From DASTFY01 sp963813375 (GTDB lineage Bacteria; Actinomycetota; Acidimicrobiia; Acidimicrobiales; Ilumatobacteraceae), in assembly GCA_963813375.1 (NCBI GenBank), contig CAWEYT010000009.1:124001-188000 (forward strand): 64,000 nt of DNA, written 5' to 3'. The notes below the pieces were generated by a model. It was not told the origin of the DNA, ran no database searches, and saw nothing but the letters and a program-made list of their open reading frames with translations. The position numbers were made by a program, and so were the translations under genes. This document shows, piece after piece, positions 40,261-49,247 of the stretch (positions are counted from its first letter, which is position 1; each line of letters starts with the position of its first letter).

Positions 40261-40698
40261 ATGTCCGCCGCCATGGCCGGCAAGAAGCAGTACCTCGCTC
40301 ACCTCCGCAACGTGTCCCTCTTCTCGGGCTGCACGGACCGCGACCTCAGCAAGATCGCGAGGGCCGCGGACGAGGTCACCATCCCCGCCGGCTACGCCCT
40401 CGCCGATCAGGGTCAGACCGGGCGGGAGGCGTTCATCATCGTCGACGGTTCCGCCACCGTCCGTCGCAACGGGAAGAAGGTCGCCTCACTCGGGCCCGGC
40501 GCCGTCGTCGGTGAGCTGTCCCTGCTCGACCATGGCCCCCGCACCGCGACGGTCACGACCGACACCGAGGCCACGGTCCTCGTCCTCGACCAGCGCCACT
40601 TCAGCGCGGTGATCGACGAGGTCCCGACGATCGGCCACAAGATCATGGGCGTGCTCGCCGGCCGCATCCGCGACCTCGACCGCCAGATCTACGGCTGA
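40261..40698 (+). CDS. small cyclic-nucleotide-binding domain protein
   Basis: 145 residues, almost entirely one CRP/cNMP-binding beta roll. LRNVSLFSGCTDRDLSKIAR opens it, IPAGYALADQGQTGREAFIIVDG follows, and the phosphate cassette is GAVVGELSLLDHGPRTATVTT, in which both the Gly-Glu and the Arg that contact the cyclic phosphate are kept. No DNA-binding domain follows, so it must act by protein contact. ATG 40261 has GGGGGTA upstream; a second ATG lies at 40273. It is divergent from the winged-helix/PII operon. Confidence 0.85.
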   Translation: MSAAMAGKKQYLAHLRNVSLFSGCTDRDLSKIARAADEVTIPAGYALADQGQTGREAFIIVDGSATVRRNGKKVASLGPGAVVGELSLLDHGPRTATVTTDTEATVLVLDQRHFSAVIDEVPTIGHKIMGVLAGRIRDLDRQIYG

Positions 40699-40804
40699 TC
40701 CATCCCCGCCGCGTTGATCGCGCGCTCGGCGTCGCTCGGTGGAGGCTGCGCAGGGTCGCGGTCCTTCCCCGCCTCCATGAGGGACGGATAGCTTCGCGCC
40801 TGCC

Positions 40805-43093
40805 ATGAGCACGACCGCCGCAGTTGAATCGGCCTCTCCGCCAGCCGAGTCGTCGTCCGCCCCTCTGCCCGAGACCAGTCGGCACCGGCGGGTGCGGCCG
40901 TACCAGGTCGTCCTCGCGCTGGGGATCTTCGCGGGGCTGTTCACCCTGCTCTCCGGGGTCACGCCGCTCTTCACCGGCTGGCACGAGGACAGCCCGATCG
41001 CCCGCGAGGTGTTCGGCGGGGTGCCGGACCCGCTCATCGTGGCGTTCTACACCGTCATCCCCGTCCTGCTCGTGTACGTCGCCTACCTGTTCTCGCTGCG
41101 GGTGCGGAACTGGGAGCGCGGGACGCCGGACGGCCGCCGCACCAGGATCGGCAACGCCCGCAAGCGGGCCGACGACTACCGGGCCGGCGTCTACATGCGC
41201 ACCCTGCTGCGGGACCCGGCGGCGGGCGTCATGCACTCGCTCATCTACTTCGGCTTCCTGGTGCTCCTCGCCGTGACGGCCACGCTGGAGATCGACCACC
41301 AGCTCCCGGAGGAGCTCAAGTTCCTGCACGGCACGACCTACCAGGCCTACTCCTTCGTGGGCGACGCCGCCGGCCTGGTGTTCCTGGCCGGGCTCCTGTG
41401 GGCCGTCGGCCGGCGGTACGTCCAGCGGCCGTACCGCATCCGGATCAAGACCAAGCCGGAGCACGCGGTCATCCTCGGCGTGTTCCTGCTGATCGGCGTC
41501 AGCGGCTACGCGACCGAGATGTTCCGGATCGCCGCCGAGGGGACGCCGGACTTCGAACGCTGGAGCTTCATCGGCTACCCGCTGGCCACCCTCGTCGACG
41601 GTTCGACCGAGCAGACGCTCGAGGGTTGGCACCAGGCGCTGTGGATCACCCACGTCCTCGCGTTCGTGGCGTTCCTGCTGATCCTGCCCATCACCATGCT
41701 GCGGCACATGATCACGTCGCCCCTCAACATCTACCTGAGGGACAAGGACCGGCCGAAGGGCGCCATGAAGCCCATGCCCAACCTGGCCGAGACCTCGCTC
41801 GAGACGTTCGGGGCCAGCGTCGTCGAGGACATGACGTGGAAGCAGTTGCTCGACACCGACGCCTGCACGATGTGCGGCCGCTGCACGAGCGTGTGCCCGG
41901 CCCACGCCACCGGCAAGCCGCTCGACCCGCGCGAGATCGTGCTCAAGGTCGGCGAGGTCATGGCCGCCAGCGCACCTGTCGGGCCGGTCTCGCCGCCCAT
42001 CGGCGTCGACCGTGAGATCACCATCTCCGGCGCCTCCCTGTTCGAGCGCGTCACCGCCGAGGAGCTGTGGGCCTGCACGACCTGCAAGGCCTGCGACGAG
42101 ATCTGCCCGGTCAACATCGAGATCCTCGACAAGATCCTCGACATGCGGCGGTACCTCTCCCTCATGGAGAGCAACTTCCCGGCCGAGCTCGGCAACGCCT
42201 ACCGCGCCATGGAGAACCAGGGCAACCCGTGGGGCATGAGCCAGGGGGACCGCGGCGACTGGGCCGGCGATCTCGAGGTGCCCGTCGTCGATCCCGGCGA
42301 GCCCCTCACCCACGAGTACCTGTACTGGGTGGGCTGCGCGGGCTCGTTCGACGACAAGAACAAGAAGGTCACCCGCTCGATGGCCAAGCTCCTGCAGCGG
42401 GCCGGGCTCGACTTCGCCATCCTCGGTCCGAGCGAGATGTGCACCGGGGACCCGGCCCGTCGCTCGGGCAACGAGTACCTGTTCCAGATGCTCGCCATGC
42501 CGAACGTCGAGATGCTGAACGGCATGGGCGTGCGCAAGATCATCACGCAGTGCCCGCACTGCTTCAACACGCTCAAGAACGAGTACCCGCAGCTCGGCGG
42601 GGAGTACGAGGTCGTGCACCACAGTCAGTTGCTGGAGCAACTGATCGAGAGCGGGAAGCTCGACGTCAGCACGGCGACGCTGCCCGAGCGGGTGACCTAC
42701 CACGACTCCTGCTACCTCGGCCGCCACAACGACGTCTACCTCGCGCCCCGCAAGGTGATCGGCTCGCTGAAGGGCATCGACATCGTCGAGATGCCCCGCA
42801 ACGGCACCCGCGGCATGTGCTGCGGTGCCGGTGGTGCCCGCATGTGGATGGAGGAGTCCATCGGCAAGAAGGTCAACGACGAACGGGCCCAAGAGGCGCT
42901 GTCGACGGGGGCGACCAGGGTCGCCACCGCATGCCCCTTCTGCTACATCATGATGGACGACGGGGTGAAGGCCGCAGGAGCTGATGACGACCAGGTCAAG
43001 GTGGGCGACATCTCCATGCACCTGCTGGAGGCCATCGAGGCCGGGGAGCGCACCGTCGTCGAGCAGGCTGCACCGCTGATCGCCACCGACTGA
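40805..43093 (+). CDS. EtfD-like membrane iron-sulfur oxidoreductase
   Basis: 762 residues. The N-terminal 300 contain about six membrane helices, NarI/HdrE-like. Two 4Fe-4S clusters follow (CTMCGRCTSVCP and CTTCKACDEICP), then two cysteine-rich CCG domains (VGCAGSFDD, later CPHCFNTLKNEYP; HDSCYLGRHND, CCGAGGARMWM, CPFCYIMMDDG). This is the order of heterodisulfide-reductase-like proteins such as mycobacterial EtfD (Rv0338c), thought to pass electrons from the beta-oxidation flavoprotein ETF into menaquinone. Substrate assignment follows that family; etfA/etfB are not in the window. The start is ATG 40805. It appears intact and monocistronic. Confidence 0.87.
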   Translation: MSTTAAVESASPPAESSSAPLPETSRHRRVRPYQVVLALGIFAGLFTLLSGVTPLFTGWHEDSPIAREVFGGVPDPLIVAFYTVIPVLLVYVAYLFSLRVRNWERGTPDGRRTRIGNARKRADDYRAGVYMRTLLRDPAAGVMHSLIYFGFLVLLAVTATLEIDHQLPEELKFLHGTTYQAYSFVGDAAGLVFLAGLLWAVGRRYVQRPYRIRIKTKPEHAVILGVFLLIGVSGYATEMFRIAAEGTPDFERWSFIGYPLATLVDGSTEQTLEGWHQALWITHVLAFVAFLLILPITMLRHMITSPLNIYLRDKDRPKGAMKPMPNLAETSLETFGASVVEDMTWKQLLDTDACTMCGRCTSVCPAHATGKPLDPREIVLKVGEVMAASAPVGPVSPPIGVDREITISGASLFERVTAEELWACTTCKACDEICPVNIEILDKILDMRRYLSLMESNFPAELGNAYRAMENQGNPWGMSQGDRGDWAGDLEVPVVDPGEPLTHEYLYWVGCAGSFDDKNKKVTRSMAKLLQRAGLDFAILGPSEMCTGDPARRSGNEYLFQMLAMPNVEMLNGMGVRKIITQCPHCFNTLKNEYPQLGGEYEVVHHSQLLEQLIESGKLDVSTATLPERVTYHDSCYLGRHNDVYLAPRKVIGSLKGIDIVEMPRNGTRGMCCGAGGARMWMEESIGKKVNDERAQEALSTGATRVATACPFCYIMMDDGVKAAGADDDQVKVGDISMHLLEAIEAGERTVVEQAAPLIATD

Positions 43094-43179
43094 GCGCACG
43101 CACCGTGCGGGCAGCCTCCCTGCGGGCCGGGGTGCTCCCACCATCGACGGTTGAACGGCGGCCGTGGTCGAATGCCCCG

Positions 43180-45506
43180 GTGCGAGCGATCGCGCTCCGT
43201 GTCCGCACCACGCTGACCGCGCGTTGGTGGCTGACCCTCGGCGTCGTCCTGGTCGTCGCCGCCCCGACGGCGATCGTCCTCGTGCTGGGCGTCAACGCGC
43301 GTCGGGCCGCCACCCTGCCGGAGCGGTTCACGCGGGCCGTCGGGGGTGACGCCGACACGATCGTCGTCCAACCGGCCGGCCCGCCGCTGACCCCGAAGAT
43401 CGCCGCCCTACCCGGCGTGCGGCAGGCCGAGGGGCTGACATTCGTCTTCGCGCAGCCGGCCGCCGACTTGGGGTCGGTCGAGGATTCGGAGGTGAACGTC
43501 TTCTCGATCACCGACATCCGGGCGCTCGGCGCGCTGGTGAAGGAGGGTCGGACCGCCGCGCCCGACGGCGACGAGTTCCCCGACGCCGAGGAGTTCGTGG
43601 CCAACCGGTCGTTCGTCCGGGAGTACGACCTCGAGGTGGGTGACCGCGTGCCATTCGTCGCATGGACGCAGCAGCAGGTCGATGAGTCGACCGTCCTCAA
43701 CGAGCGGCCCAGGGGCCCGCGGTTCGACGGGGTGCTCGTGGGCGTGGTCGACAGTCCGGCCGATCTGGACGATCCGACGGCGTCGGTCTTCTTCACCTCG
43801 GCGCTCCTCGGGGAGCCGGTTGGGATCGTGGCCACCCTGGTCGCCGTGCGCCTCACACCCGGCACGACGCTGGACGGGTTCCGGGCCTCGCTCGAGGCGA
43901 TCCCGGGCCACGAGCAGCTCTTCTTCCAGCCCGGCCGCACGGTGAGCTCGTCGGCCCGCAGTGCGATCCGGGCCCAGGCGGTGGGCGCGGCAATCCTGGC
44001 CGCGGTGGCCGGTCTGGCCGTCGTCGCCGCGGTCGGGCAGCTGCTCCTGCGCCAGCGCGCCGCGGGAGCCACCGAGCGGCGGCCGTTGCTGGCCCTCGGG
44101 TACACGCGCCGGCAGGTGTCGGCGGAGGGGATCGCCTGGGCGTCGGTGGTCATCGCCGCAGGAGTGCTGCTCGGTGTCGCCGGCTCGATCCTGCTCACGC
44201 CCTTCGTCCCCCAGGGCTTCCTGCGCCGGCTCGATCCTGCGGCCGGTGAGATGTCCTTCGATGCCGGCGTGCTGCTCGGTGGTGCGGCCGTTCTCGCCGT
44301 CGCTCTGCTGGCGTGGGTGGCCGTCGGTTCGCTGGTCGCTCGCCCCGCCATCGACGAGAGGCCCTCGGGCACGACGGAGACGCTGACGCGAGGCCTGCAG
44401 CCGGCGGAGGCGACCGGGGTGCGCTTCGCGTTCGCCCGCGGCCGCTCGGGGCGATCAGCCCTGGTGACCACGGCGGCGCTCGCCGTCGCCATCGCCGTCG
44501 CGCTCGGTGCGGCCGTGTTCGCGTCCAACATCGACTCGCTGGTCAGTGATCCGCCCGCTACGGCTCCGACTTCGACTTCATCACCGGCAACAGCTTCGGC
44601 ACGGGGGAGCCGGCGCCCTGGCCGGACGTGGAACAACTCGATGGGCTGGCCGGAGCCAGCTTCGTGGCCACCAGCAGCGCCGTCCTGGACGAGCAGGACA
44701 TCGATGTCGTGGGGGTCGATCCGATCCGCGGCAGCCTGCTCCCCCCGGTGATCGACGGTGCCTTCCCGGCCAGTGCGGACGAGGTCGCCCTGGGGAGGGT
44801 CACCGCCCGCCAGCTCGGGCTCCGGCAGGGCGACGAGGTGGCCCTGACGAGCGGCTCAGGGGCGACGGCGACGTTCCGGGTCGTGGGGGTGGCGGTGCTG
44901 CCCAACCCGTCGTTCGGTCAGGGCGGCGGCCACGGCGCGGCCATGCTCCTGTCCGGGTTCCAGCGGCTGGAGCCGGACACCGAGCCGAACAGCCTGATGA
45001 TCGACCTGGAGCCCGGCGCCTCCGTCCCCGCGGAGCTCCAGCCGTTCTCACCGCAGCGGGCCGAGGAGCAGACGCGACCGATGGACGTCGTCAACCTCGA
45101 CCGCATCCGCTCGGTTCCGACCGTGCTGGCGGTGCTCGTCGGCGCGCTGGCCAGCCTCACGCTCGGGCACGCCCTGCTGACCTCGGCCCGCCAGCGGCGC
45201 CGGGACCTCGCGGTGCTGCGCTCGCTCGGCGCCGACCGCCGGTGGATCGGGCGCACCGTCCACGCCCAGGCATCCGCGCTGGCGGTGGCCGCCGCCATCA
45301 TCGGCGTCCCGGCCGGCATCGTGGCGGGCCGGGCCCTGTACCGGTCCTTCGCCGATCGCCTCGGGCTCGTGCCGGACGTGGCGACGCCGACGCTGCTGGT
45401 CGGGCTCGTCGTGGTCGGTGTGCTGGTGGTGGCGAACGTGGCCGCTGCGGTGCCGGCCCGCCGCGCCCGCCGAGCCCCGGTGACGTCCCTGCTGCGGGCC
45501 GAATAG
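43180..45506 (+). CDS. FtsX-like ABC transporter permease, one frameshift
   Basis: About 775 residues when one base near 44555 is corrected (after DSLVSDPP the sequence continues YGSDFDFITGNSFGTGEP). An N-terminal membrane helix (WWLTLGVVLVVAAPTAIVLV) is followed by a MacB-type periplasmic domain. A first FtsX core of three to four helices comes near 43960-44350, then a second periplasmic domain, then a second FtsX core ending in VPARRARRAPVTSLLRAE. This double-FtsX build is typical of actinobacterial MacB/LolE-like permeases for lipoproteins or lipids. No ATPase gene is adjacent, which is unusual. GTG 43180 is the chosen start. Confidence 0.82.
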
Positions 45507-45589
45507 CGCCATCGAGAGTTCAGGCCGGCGTGACCCCTGCGCCGCTGCCCCGTCATCAGGCGCTCACCCGGGGGCGGCACGCTGCCCAC

Positions 45590-46549
45590 ATGCCTGAGGA
45601 TCATTGGCATCGGCGAGCCCGGCGGGGCGCGGTCTCGGCCAGGGTGGTGGCGCGGCGCTTGGACCCGCGCCACCACCCGCTCCCGGACTTCGTGGTCATC
45701 GGAGCGCAGCGAGCCGGGACCACCGCCTTGTACCAGCACCTCTCGCAACATCCGGACGTCGATCCGCCGGTGCGCAAGGAGATCCAGTTCCTGACGCTCC
45801 ACTGGGATCGGGGCGTCGGTTGGTACCGACGCAACTTTCCGGTGCTACACGGCCCGCAGGCGCGCACCTGCGAAGCGTCGCCGTACTACTTGTTCCATCC
45901 GCATGCACCGGCGCGCGCGGCCGCTGCGCTGCCTGAAGCACGCTTCATCGCCGTGCTCCGCGAGCCGTCGGCCCGCGCGCTCTCCCACCACCTCCACAAC
46001 CGGGCGAACGGCCTGGATCAGCTCGACTTCGAGCACACGCTGGCCGCGGAGGACCGGCGGTTGGCCGACGACCCCAGCGGCCGCCATCACCGCCTGTACT
46101 CGTACGCCACCCGCGGCCTGTATGCGGAACAGGTGCGCCGCTGGCAGCGCGCGGTCGGCGACCGGCTGCTGGTCATCCTGAACGACGACCTGCTGCTGGA
46201 CCCGCGCCGCACGTTCGATCGCGTCCAGGCCTTCGTCGGTCTGGCGCCCTGGGAGCCGGACGGCTTCCGTGCACCGCCGCCACGGGCGGAGGCCGCGGGC
46301 ATCAGCCCTGCCACCCGCCGGCGGCTGCAGGAGCGGTTCGCCGCGCCCAACCGCGAGCTGGCGGAGCTGCTCGGTCGAGACCTCTCGCTGTGGGAGGACC
46401 GCCTGACCGCCGACCACGGTCCGCGCGCCGTCCCCGGAACGTTGTCGCGTTCCGACGACGATCGCGTGCCCGCTGGGCTAGTCTGGCTCCGTCAGGCGCG
46501 GCTGGGGCGGGCAGCAACTCGAGGGCTGCATCTGGCGGGAGGAGAGATC
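45590..46549 (+). CDS. PAPS-dependent sulfotransferase 6, no in-frame stop before the next gene
   Basis: A sulfotransferase with PAPS loop FVVIGAQRAGTTALYQHLSQ near residue 35, KEIQFLTLHWDRGVGWYRRN, CEASPYYLFHPHAP and the 3'-phosphate motif VLREPSARALSHHLHNR. It closely matches the layout of sulfotransferase 1 at 23995. The domain ends near LLGRDLSLWEDR (about 46403), but the frame stays open through the ribosome site and start of the PhoX-like gene. A TGA one frame over at 46404 is where the family normally ends, so a lost base is likely. The start is ATG 45590. It lies outside the main sulfated-polysaccharide locus on the opposite strand. Confidence 0.82.
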
Positions 46550-47750
46550 ATGGGCCGCACCGACAGCGTCCTTCGCGTCGAGACGTCGAGCCCTCCGGTG
46601 GTGGACCGGCGGCTGGTGCTGAAGGCGGGGGTGCTCGGCGGTGCGCTCCTCGCCGCCGACGCGCTGTTCGCGCGCCGCGCCTCGGCCGTCCCGCGCTACT
46701 CGCCGGTGCGACCGGTGCCCGACGCCAACGGGCTGCAGCTTCCACCCGAGTTCGAGTCGAGGATCGTGGCCCGCTCGAACCAGTTGGTGACCGGCACCAC
46801 CTACAAGTGGCACCGGGCCCCCGACGGCGGTCGCGTCTTCCCTGTCTCCAATGGCTGGGCCTACGTCTCCAATTCGGAGTTGGCCACCGGCAGCGGCGGC
46901 GCCGGCATGATCCGCTTCAACCAGAGCGGCGCCATCACCGACGCCCGCCGGATCCTCGGCGGCACCAACCGGAACTGCGCCGGGGGGCACACCCCGTGGG
47001 GGACGTGGCTGTCGTGCGAGGAGGTCGAGAACGGTCGGGTGTGGGAGGTCGATCCGCTGGGCGGCAGTCCTGGGGTCGCCCGTCTCGCCATGGGCCGGTT
47101 CAACCACGAGGGCGCCGCGGTCGATGGCGCCAACAGCACCGTGTACATGACGGAGGACGCGGTGTCCGGCCTCTTCTACCGGTACCGCTACGCACAAGCT
47201 CAGAACCTCTCTTCCGGCGTGCTCGAGGCCGCGCAGGTGCAGAGCGGTGTCGTCACCTGGCTGCCGGTGCCCGATCCCTCGGCCGCCACGAAGCCCACCC
47301 GCAAGCAGGTCCCGAACGCCACCCGGTTCGCGGGCGGCGAGGGCATCTGGCTGAGCGGCGAGCGTCGTCAACTTCACGACGAAGCACGACGACCGCGTCT
47401 GGGCCTACCACATCGCCAGCAGAAGCATCCAGGTGGTCTACGACTGGACGACGAACCCGAACCCGGTGCTCCGTGGTGTCGACAACATCGCCGTTCGCAA
47501 CAACGGCGACGTCTTCGTGTGCGAGGACCAGAGCGTTCTCGACCAGCGAGAGGACCCGAAGATCTGTTTGCTCGAGCCATCCGGCGAGGTCTCGGTGTTC
47601 TGCCGGGCCGTCGGCCACCGCGAGAGCGAGCTGACGGGCATCGCCTTCACCCCCACCGGCGACCGCATGTACTTCTCGTCCCAGCGGGGCACCCTCGGCA
47701 CGGTGGGGGGCGGCATGACGTTCGAGGTGACCGGGCCCTTCCTCGGCTGA
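46550..47750 (+). CDS. PhoX/DUF839-family secreted phosphatase-like protein, Tat signal, one frameshift
   Basis: About 399 residues. The N-terminus has a twin-arginine signal (VVDRRLVLKAG, then a hydrophobic core ending in RRASA), so it is exported folded. The body carries PhoX-type motifs: GGTNRNCAGGHTPWGTWLSCEE, MGRFNHEGAAVDG, YMTEDAVSGLFYRY, and FAGGEGIWLSG; PhoX enzymes are Ca/Fe-dependent alkaline phosphatases. One extra base near 47364 shifts the frame before VVNFTTKHDDRVW; the C-terminal VRNNGDVFVCED and LTGIAFTPTGDRMYFSSQRG follow. ATG 46550 has a strong GGGAGGAG site. A TAGTCT box at about 46479 may be its own promoter. Confidence 0.82.
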
Positions 47751-47760
47751 GGTCGCCCCG

Positions 47761-47775
47761 GCGGCGCATCGCCGC
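47761..47775. terminator. hairpin between convergent PhoX-like and dcd genes
   Basis: GCGGCG and CGCCGC pair around a CAT loop in the 38-base space between two convergent stops. The short perfect stem could serve both directions. Confidence 0.4.
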
Positions 47776-47788
47776 GGCCCCGTCGACG

Positions 47789-48358
47789 TCAGCGAGGCGG
47801 GAAGTTCTCGTGGTAGCGGCTGGGCGTGGGCCCGCGCTGGCCCTGGTACTTGGAGCCGAGAGGGCCGCTGCCGTAGGGATGGTCGGCGGCCGTCGTCATG
47901 GCGAGGAACGAGATCTGACCGATGCGCATGCCCGGGTAGAGCGTGATGGGCAGGCTGGCCACGTTCGAGAGCTCGAGCGTGATGTGCCCGTCGAAGCCGG
48001 GGTCGATGAAGCCGGCCGTCGAATGGATGAGGAGGCCGAGCCGGCCGAGGCTGGACTTGCCGTCGAGCCGGCCGACCAGATCGATGCCGAGCGTGACCCG
48101 CTCGTACGTGGAGCCGAGCACGAACTCGCCTGGGTGGAGCATGAACACCCCGTCCTCCGGGATCTGGATCAGCTCGGTCAGATCCTCGAGGTTCTCCTTC
48201 ACGTCGATGACGCCCGCGGTGTGGTTGCGGAACACCCTGAAGAGCCGGTCCAGCTTGAGGTCCACCGAGGACGGTTGGATGCGGTCCTCGTCGAGCGGCT
48301 CGATGATGATCCGGCGGTCGGCGATGGCGTCCCTGATGCTCCGATCGGACAGGATCAC
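47789..48358 (-). CDS. dcd: dCTP deaminase (probably bifunctional dCTP deaminase/dUTPase)
   Basis: 189 residues. It starts MILSDRSIRDAIADRRIIIEP from GTG 48358 and has the nucleotide-binding IQPSSVDLKL, the active region LDGKSSLGRLGLLIHSTAGFIDPGFDG, and LELSN and the C-terminal lid SKYQGQRGPTPSRYHENF. HSTAGFIDPG with the catalytic glutamate in TLELSN is shared by monofunctional and the DCD:DUT enzymes known from mycobacteria, which turn dCTP straight into dUMP. I favour the bifunctional type by lineage. It converges on the PhoX-like gene. Confidence 0.92.
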   Translation of the reverse strand: MILSDRSIRDAIADRRIIIEPLDEDRIQPSSVDLKLDRLFRVFRNHTAGVIDVKENLEDLTELIQIPEDGVFMLHPGEFVLGSTYERVTLGIDLVGRLDGKSSLGRLGLLIHSTAGFIDPGFDGHITLELSNVASLPITLYPGMRIGQISFLAMTTAADHPYGSGPLGSKYQGQRGPTPSRYHENFPPR

Positions 48359-48382
48359 GGAGCGGCACCCTAGCGATGACGC

Positions 48383-48562
48383 CTAGGGCCGCTCCCAGGG
48401 CAGCGAGCCGGTCGCCAACCAGGACACCCGGTCGTCGAGGCTGGCCTGACGGGTGGTCGACGACCGCGCACCCGCGACGTCGGACGCCGGATGGCGGTGT
48501 CCGTGCCGGAGCCCGGTGCGGTCCAGCGCGTTGAGGAAGAGGAGCGCTGTGGCGTCGATCAT
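48383..48562 (-). CDS. small hypothetical protein, 59 residues
   Basis: An open frame on the minus strand from ATG 48562 (AAGGGAC just upstream) to TAG 48383. It begins MIDATALLFLNALDRTGL and ends RVSWLATGSLPWERP, and its ending has the look of a real protein C-terminus rather than noise. It lies 24 bases before the dcd start on the same strand and so could be co-transcribed with it. No family is recognised. Confidence 0.35.
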   Translation of the reverse strand: MIDATALLFLNALDRTGLRHGHRHPASDVAGARSSTTRQASLDDRVSWLATGSLPWERP

Positions 48563-48641
48563 GTCCCTTGGTACGGCCGCGGGCTCGACACGGTTCGCGC
48601 TCGGACGGCCGACGGGTCCGGGGTATCCTCTGCGCGTCTCC

Positions 48642-48712
48642 GCGGGCGTAGTTCAGCGGCAGAACATCAGCTTCCCAAGCTGAGAACGCGGGTTCGATTC
48701 CCGTCGCCCGCT
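48642..48712 (+). tRNA. tRNA-Gly (anticodon CCC)
   Basis: A cloverleaf folds over 71 bases: acceptor stem GCGGGCG/CGCCCGC, D-loop GTTCAGCGGCAGAACA, anticodon stem TCAGC/GCTGA with loop TTCCCAA (anticodon CCC), T-arm GCGGG-TTCGATT-CCCGT, and discriminator T. The 3' CCA is not encoded. A TATCCT box lies 10-20 bases upstream. The gene marks the left side of the compositionally odd island that follows. Confidence 0.95.
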
Positions 48713-48770
48713 CTTGTGATGTCCTGCCGTGAGGATCGCTGTTCGTGATCGTCCTCGTCGGGTGTGCGCA

Positions 48771-49247
48771 CTAGGCCTTCGCCGCATCAAGTCGCTCCTG
48801 CCAGACCTGGCAGAATGCCTCAAGACCCGGCTGCAGGAAGCGCTTGACGATGATCGCTGCGATGATCGCTGCGACCGCGGGTGCGAGGCCGACCGAGGTG
48901 ACGAGGACGCCGGCCATCGTGGCCGCGACCGCTGTTCCGCCTAGGCCAAACGCATCTCCGATGGCCTTCCGATCGGCCCTTTCATCGTCACCGCCACCGC
49001 AGACCAGGGCATGGGCCTCCACCTCCCAGCGACGAAAGATGCGCTCGCCGAGCCGTCGCACTCCGTCGAGTGGGCCCATCAGGGTCGCATCGAATGTCAC
49101 GGCGGGTGCGAACTCACCGGCCAGCGAAGGGTCTTCGCCAAAGGACTGGACCGTGATCCCGAGTTGCTCGAATAGTTGGTTCTCGTCCGAGTCGAGCAGG
49201 GATGTGAGGGCAGGGGTCGCTGCCGCGGTCAGTGTGTCGACGTTCAT
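48771..49247 (-). CDS. small protein with C-terminal hydrophobic hairpin, coupled to the CHAT protease
   Basis: 158 residues, no recognised family. The first 95 are soluble and acidic (LLDSDENQLFEQLGITVQS, EFAPAVTFDATLMGPLDGV). Residues about 97-135 are strongly hydrophobic, in two stretches (GGTAVAATMAGVLVTSVGLA and PAVAAIIAAIIV), and a short amphipathic tail (EAFCQVWQERLDAAKA) closes the protein. The start ATG 49247 overlaps the stop of the CHAT-protease gene by four bases, so the two are made together. A membrane-active partner or substrate released by the protease is a reasonable guess, but only the gene pairing and hydrophobicity support it. Confidence 0.7.
   Translation of the reverse strand: MNVDTLTAAATPALTSLLDSDENQLFEQLGITVQSFGEDPSLAGEFAPAVTFDATLMGPLDGVRRLGERIFRRWEVEAHALVCGGGDDERADRKAIGDAFGLGGTAVAATMAGVLVTSVGLAPAVAAIIAAIIVKRFLQPGLEAFCQVWQERLDAAKA

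Noticed and set aside
48453..48748. Plus-strand frames across the tRNA-Gly region
   Set aside because: They run through the tRNA and have no protein character; the minus-strand 59-residue frame is the better candidate.
48771..49247. Bacterial gasdermin beside a CHAT-type protease
   Set aside because: Length and composition do not fit: 158 residues with a C-terminal hydrophobic hairpin rather than about 250 residues of beta-rich pore domain.
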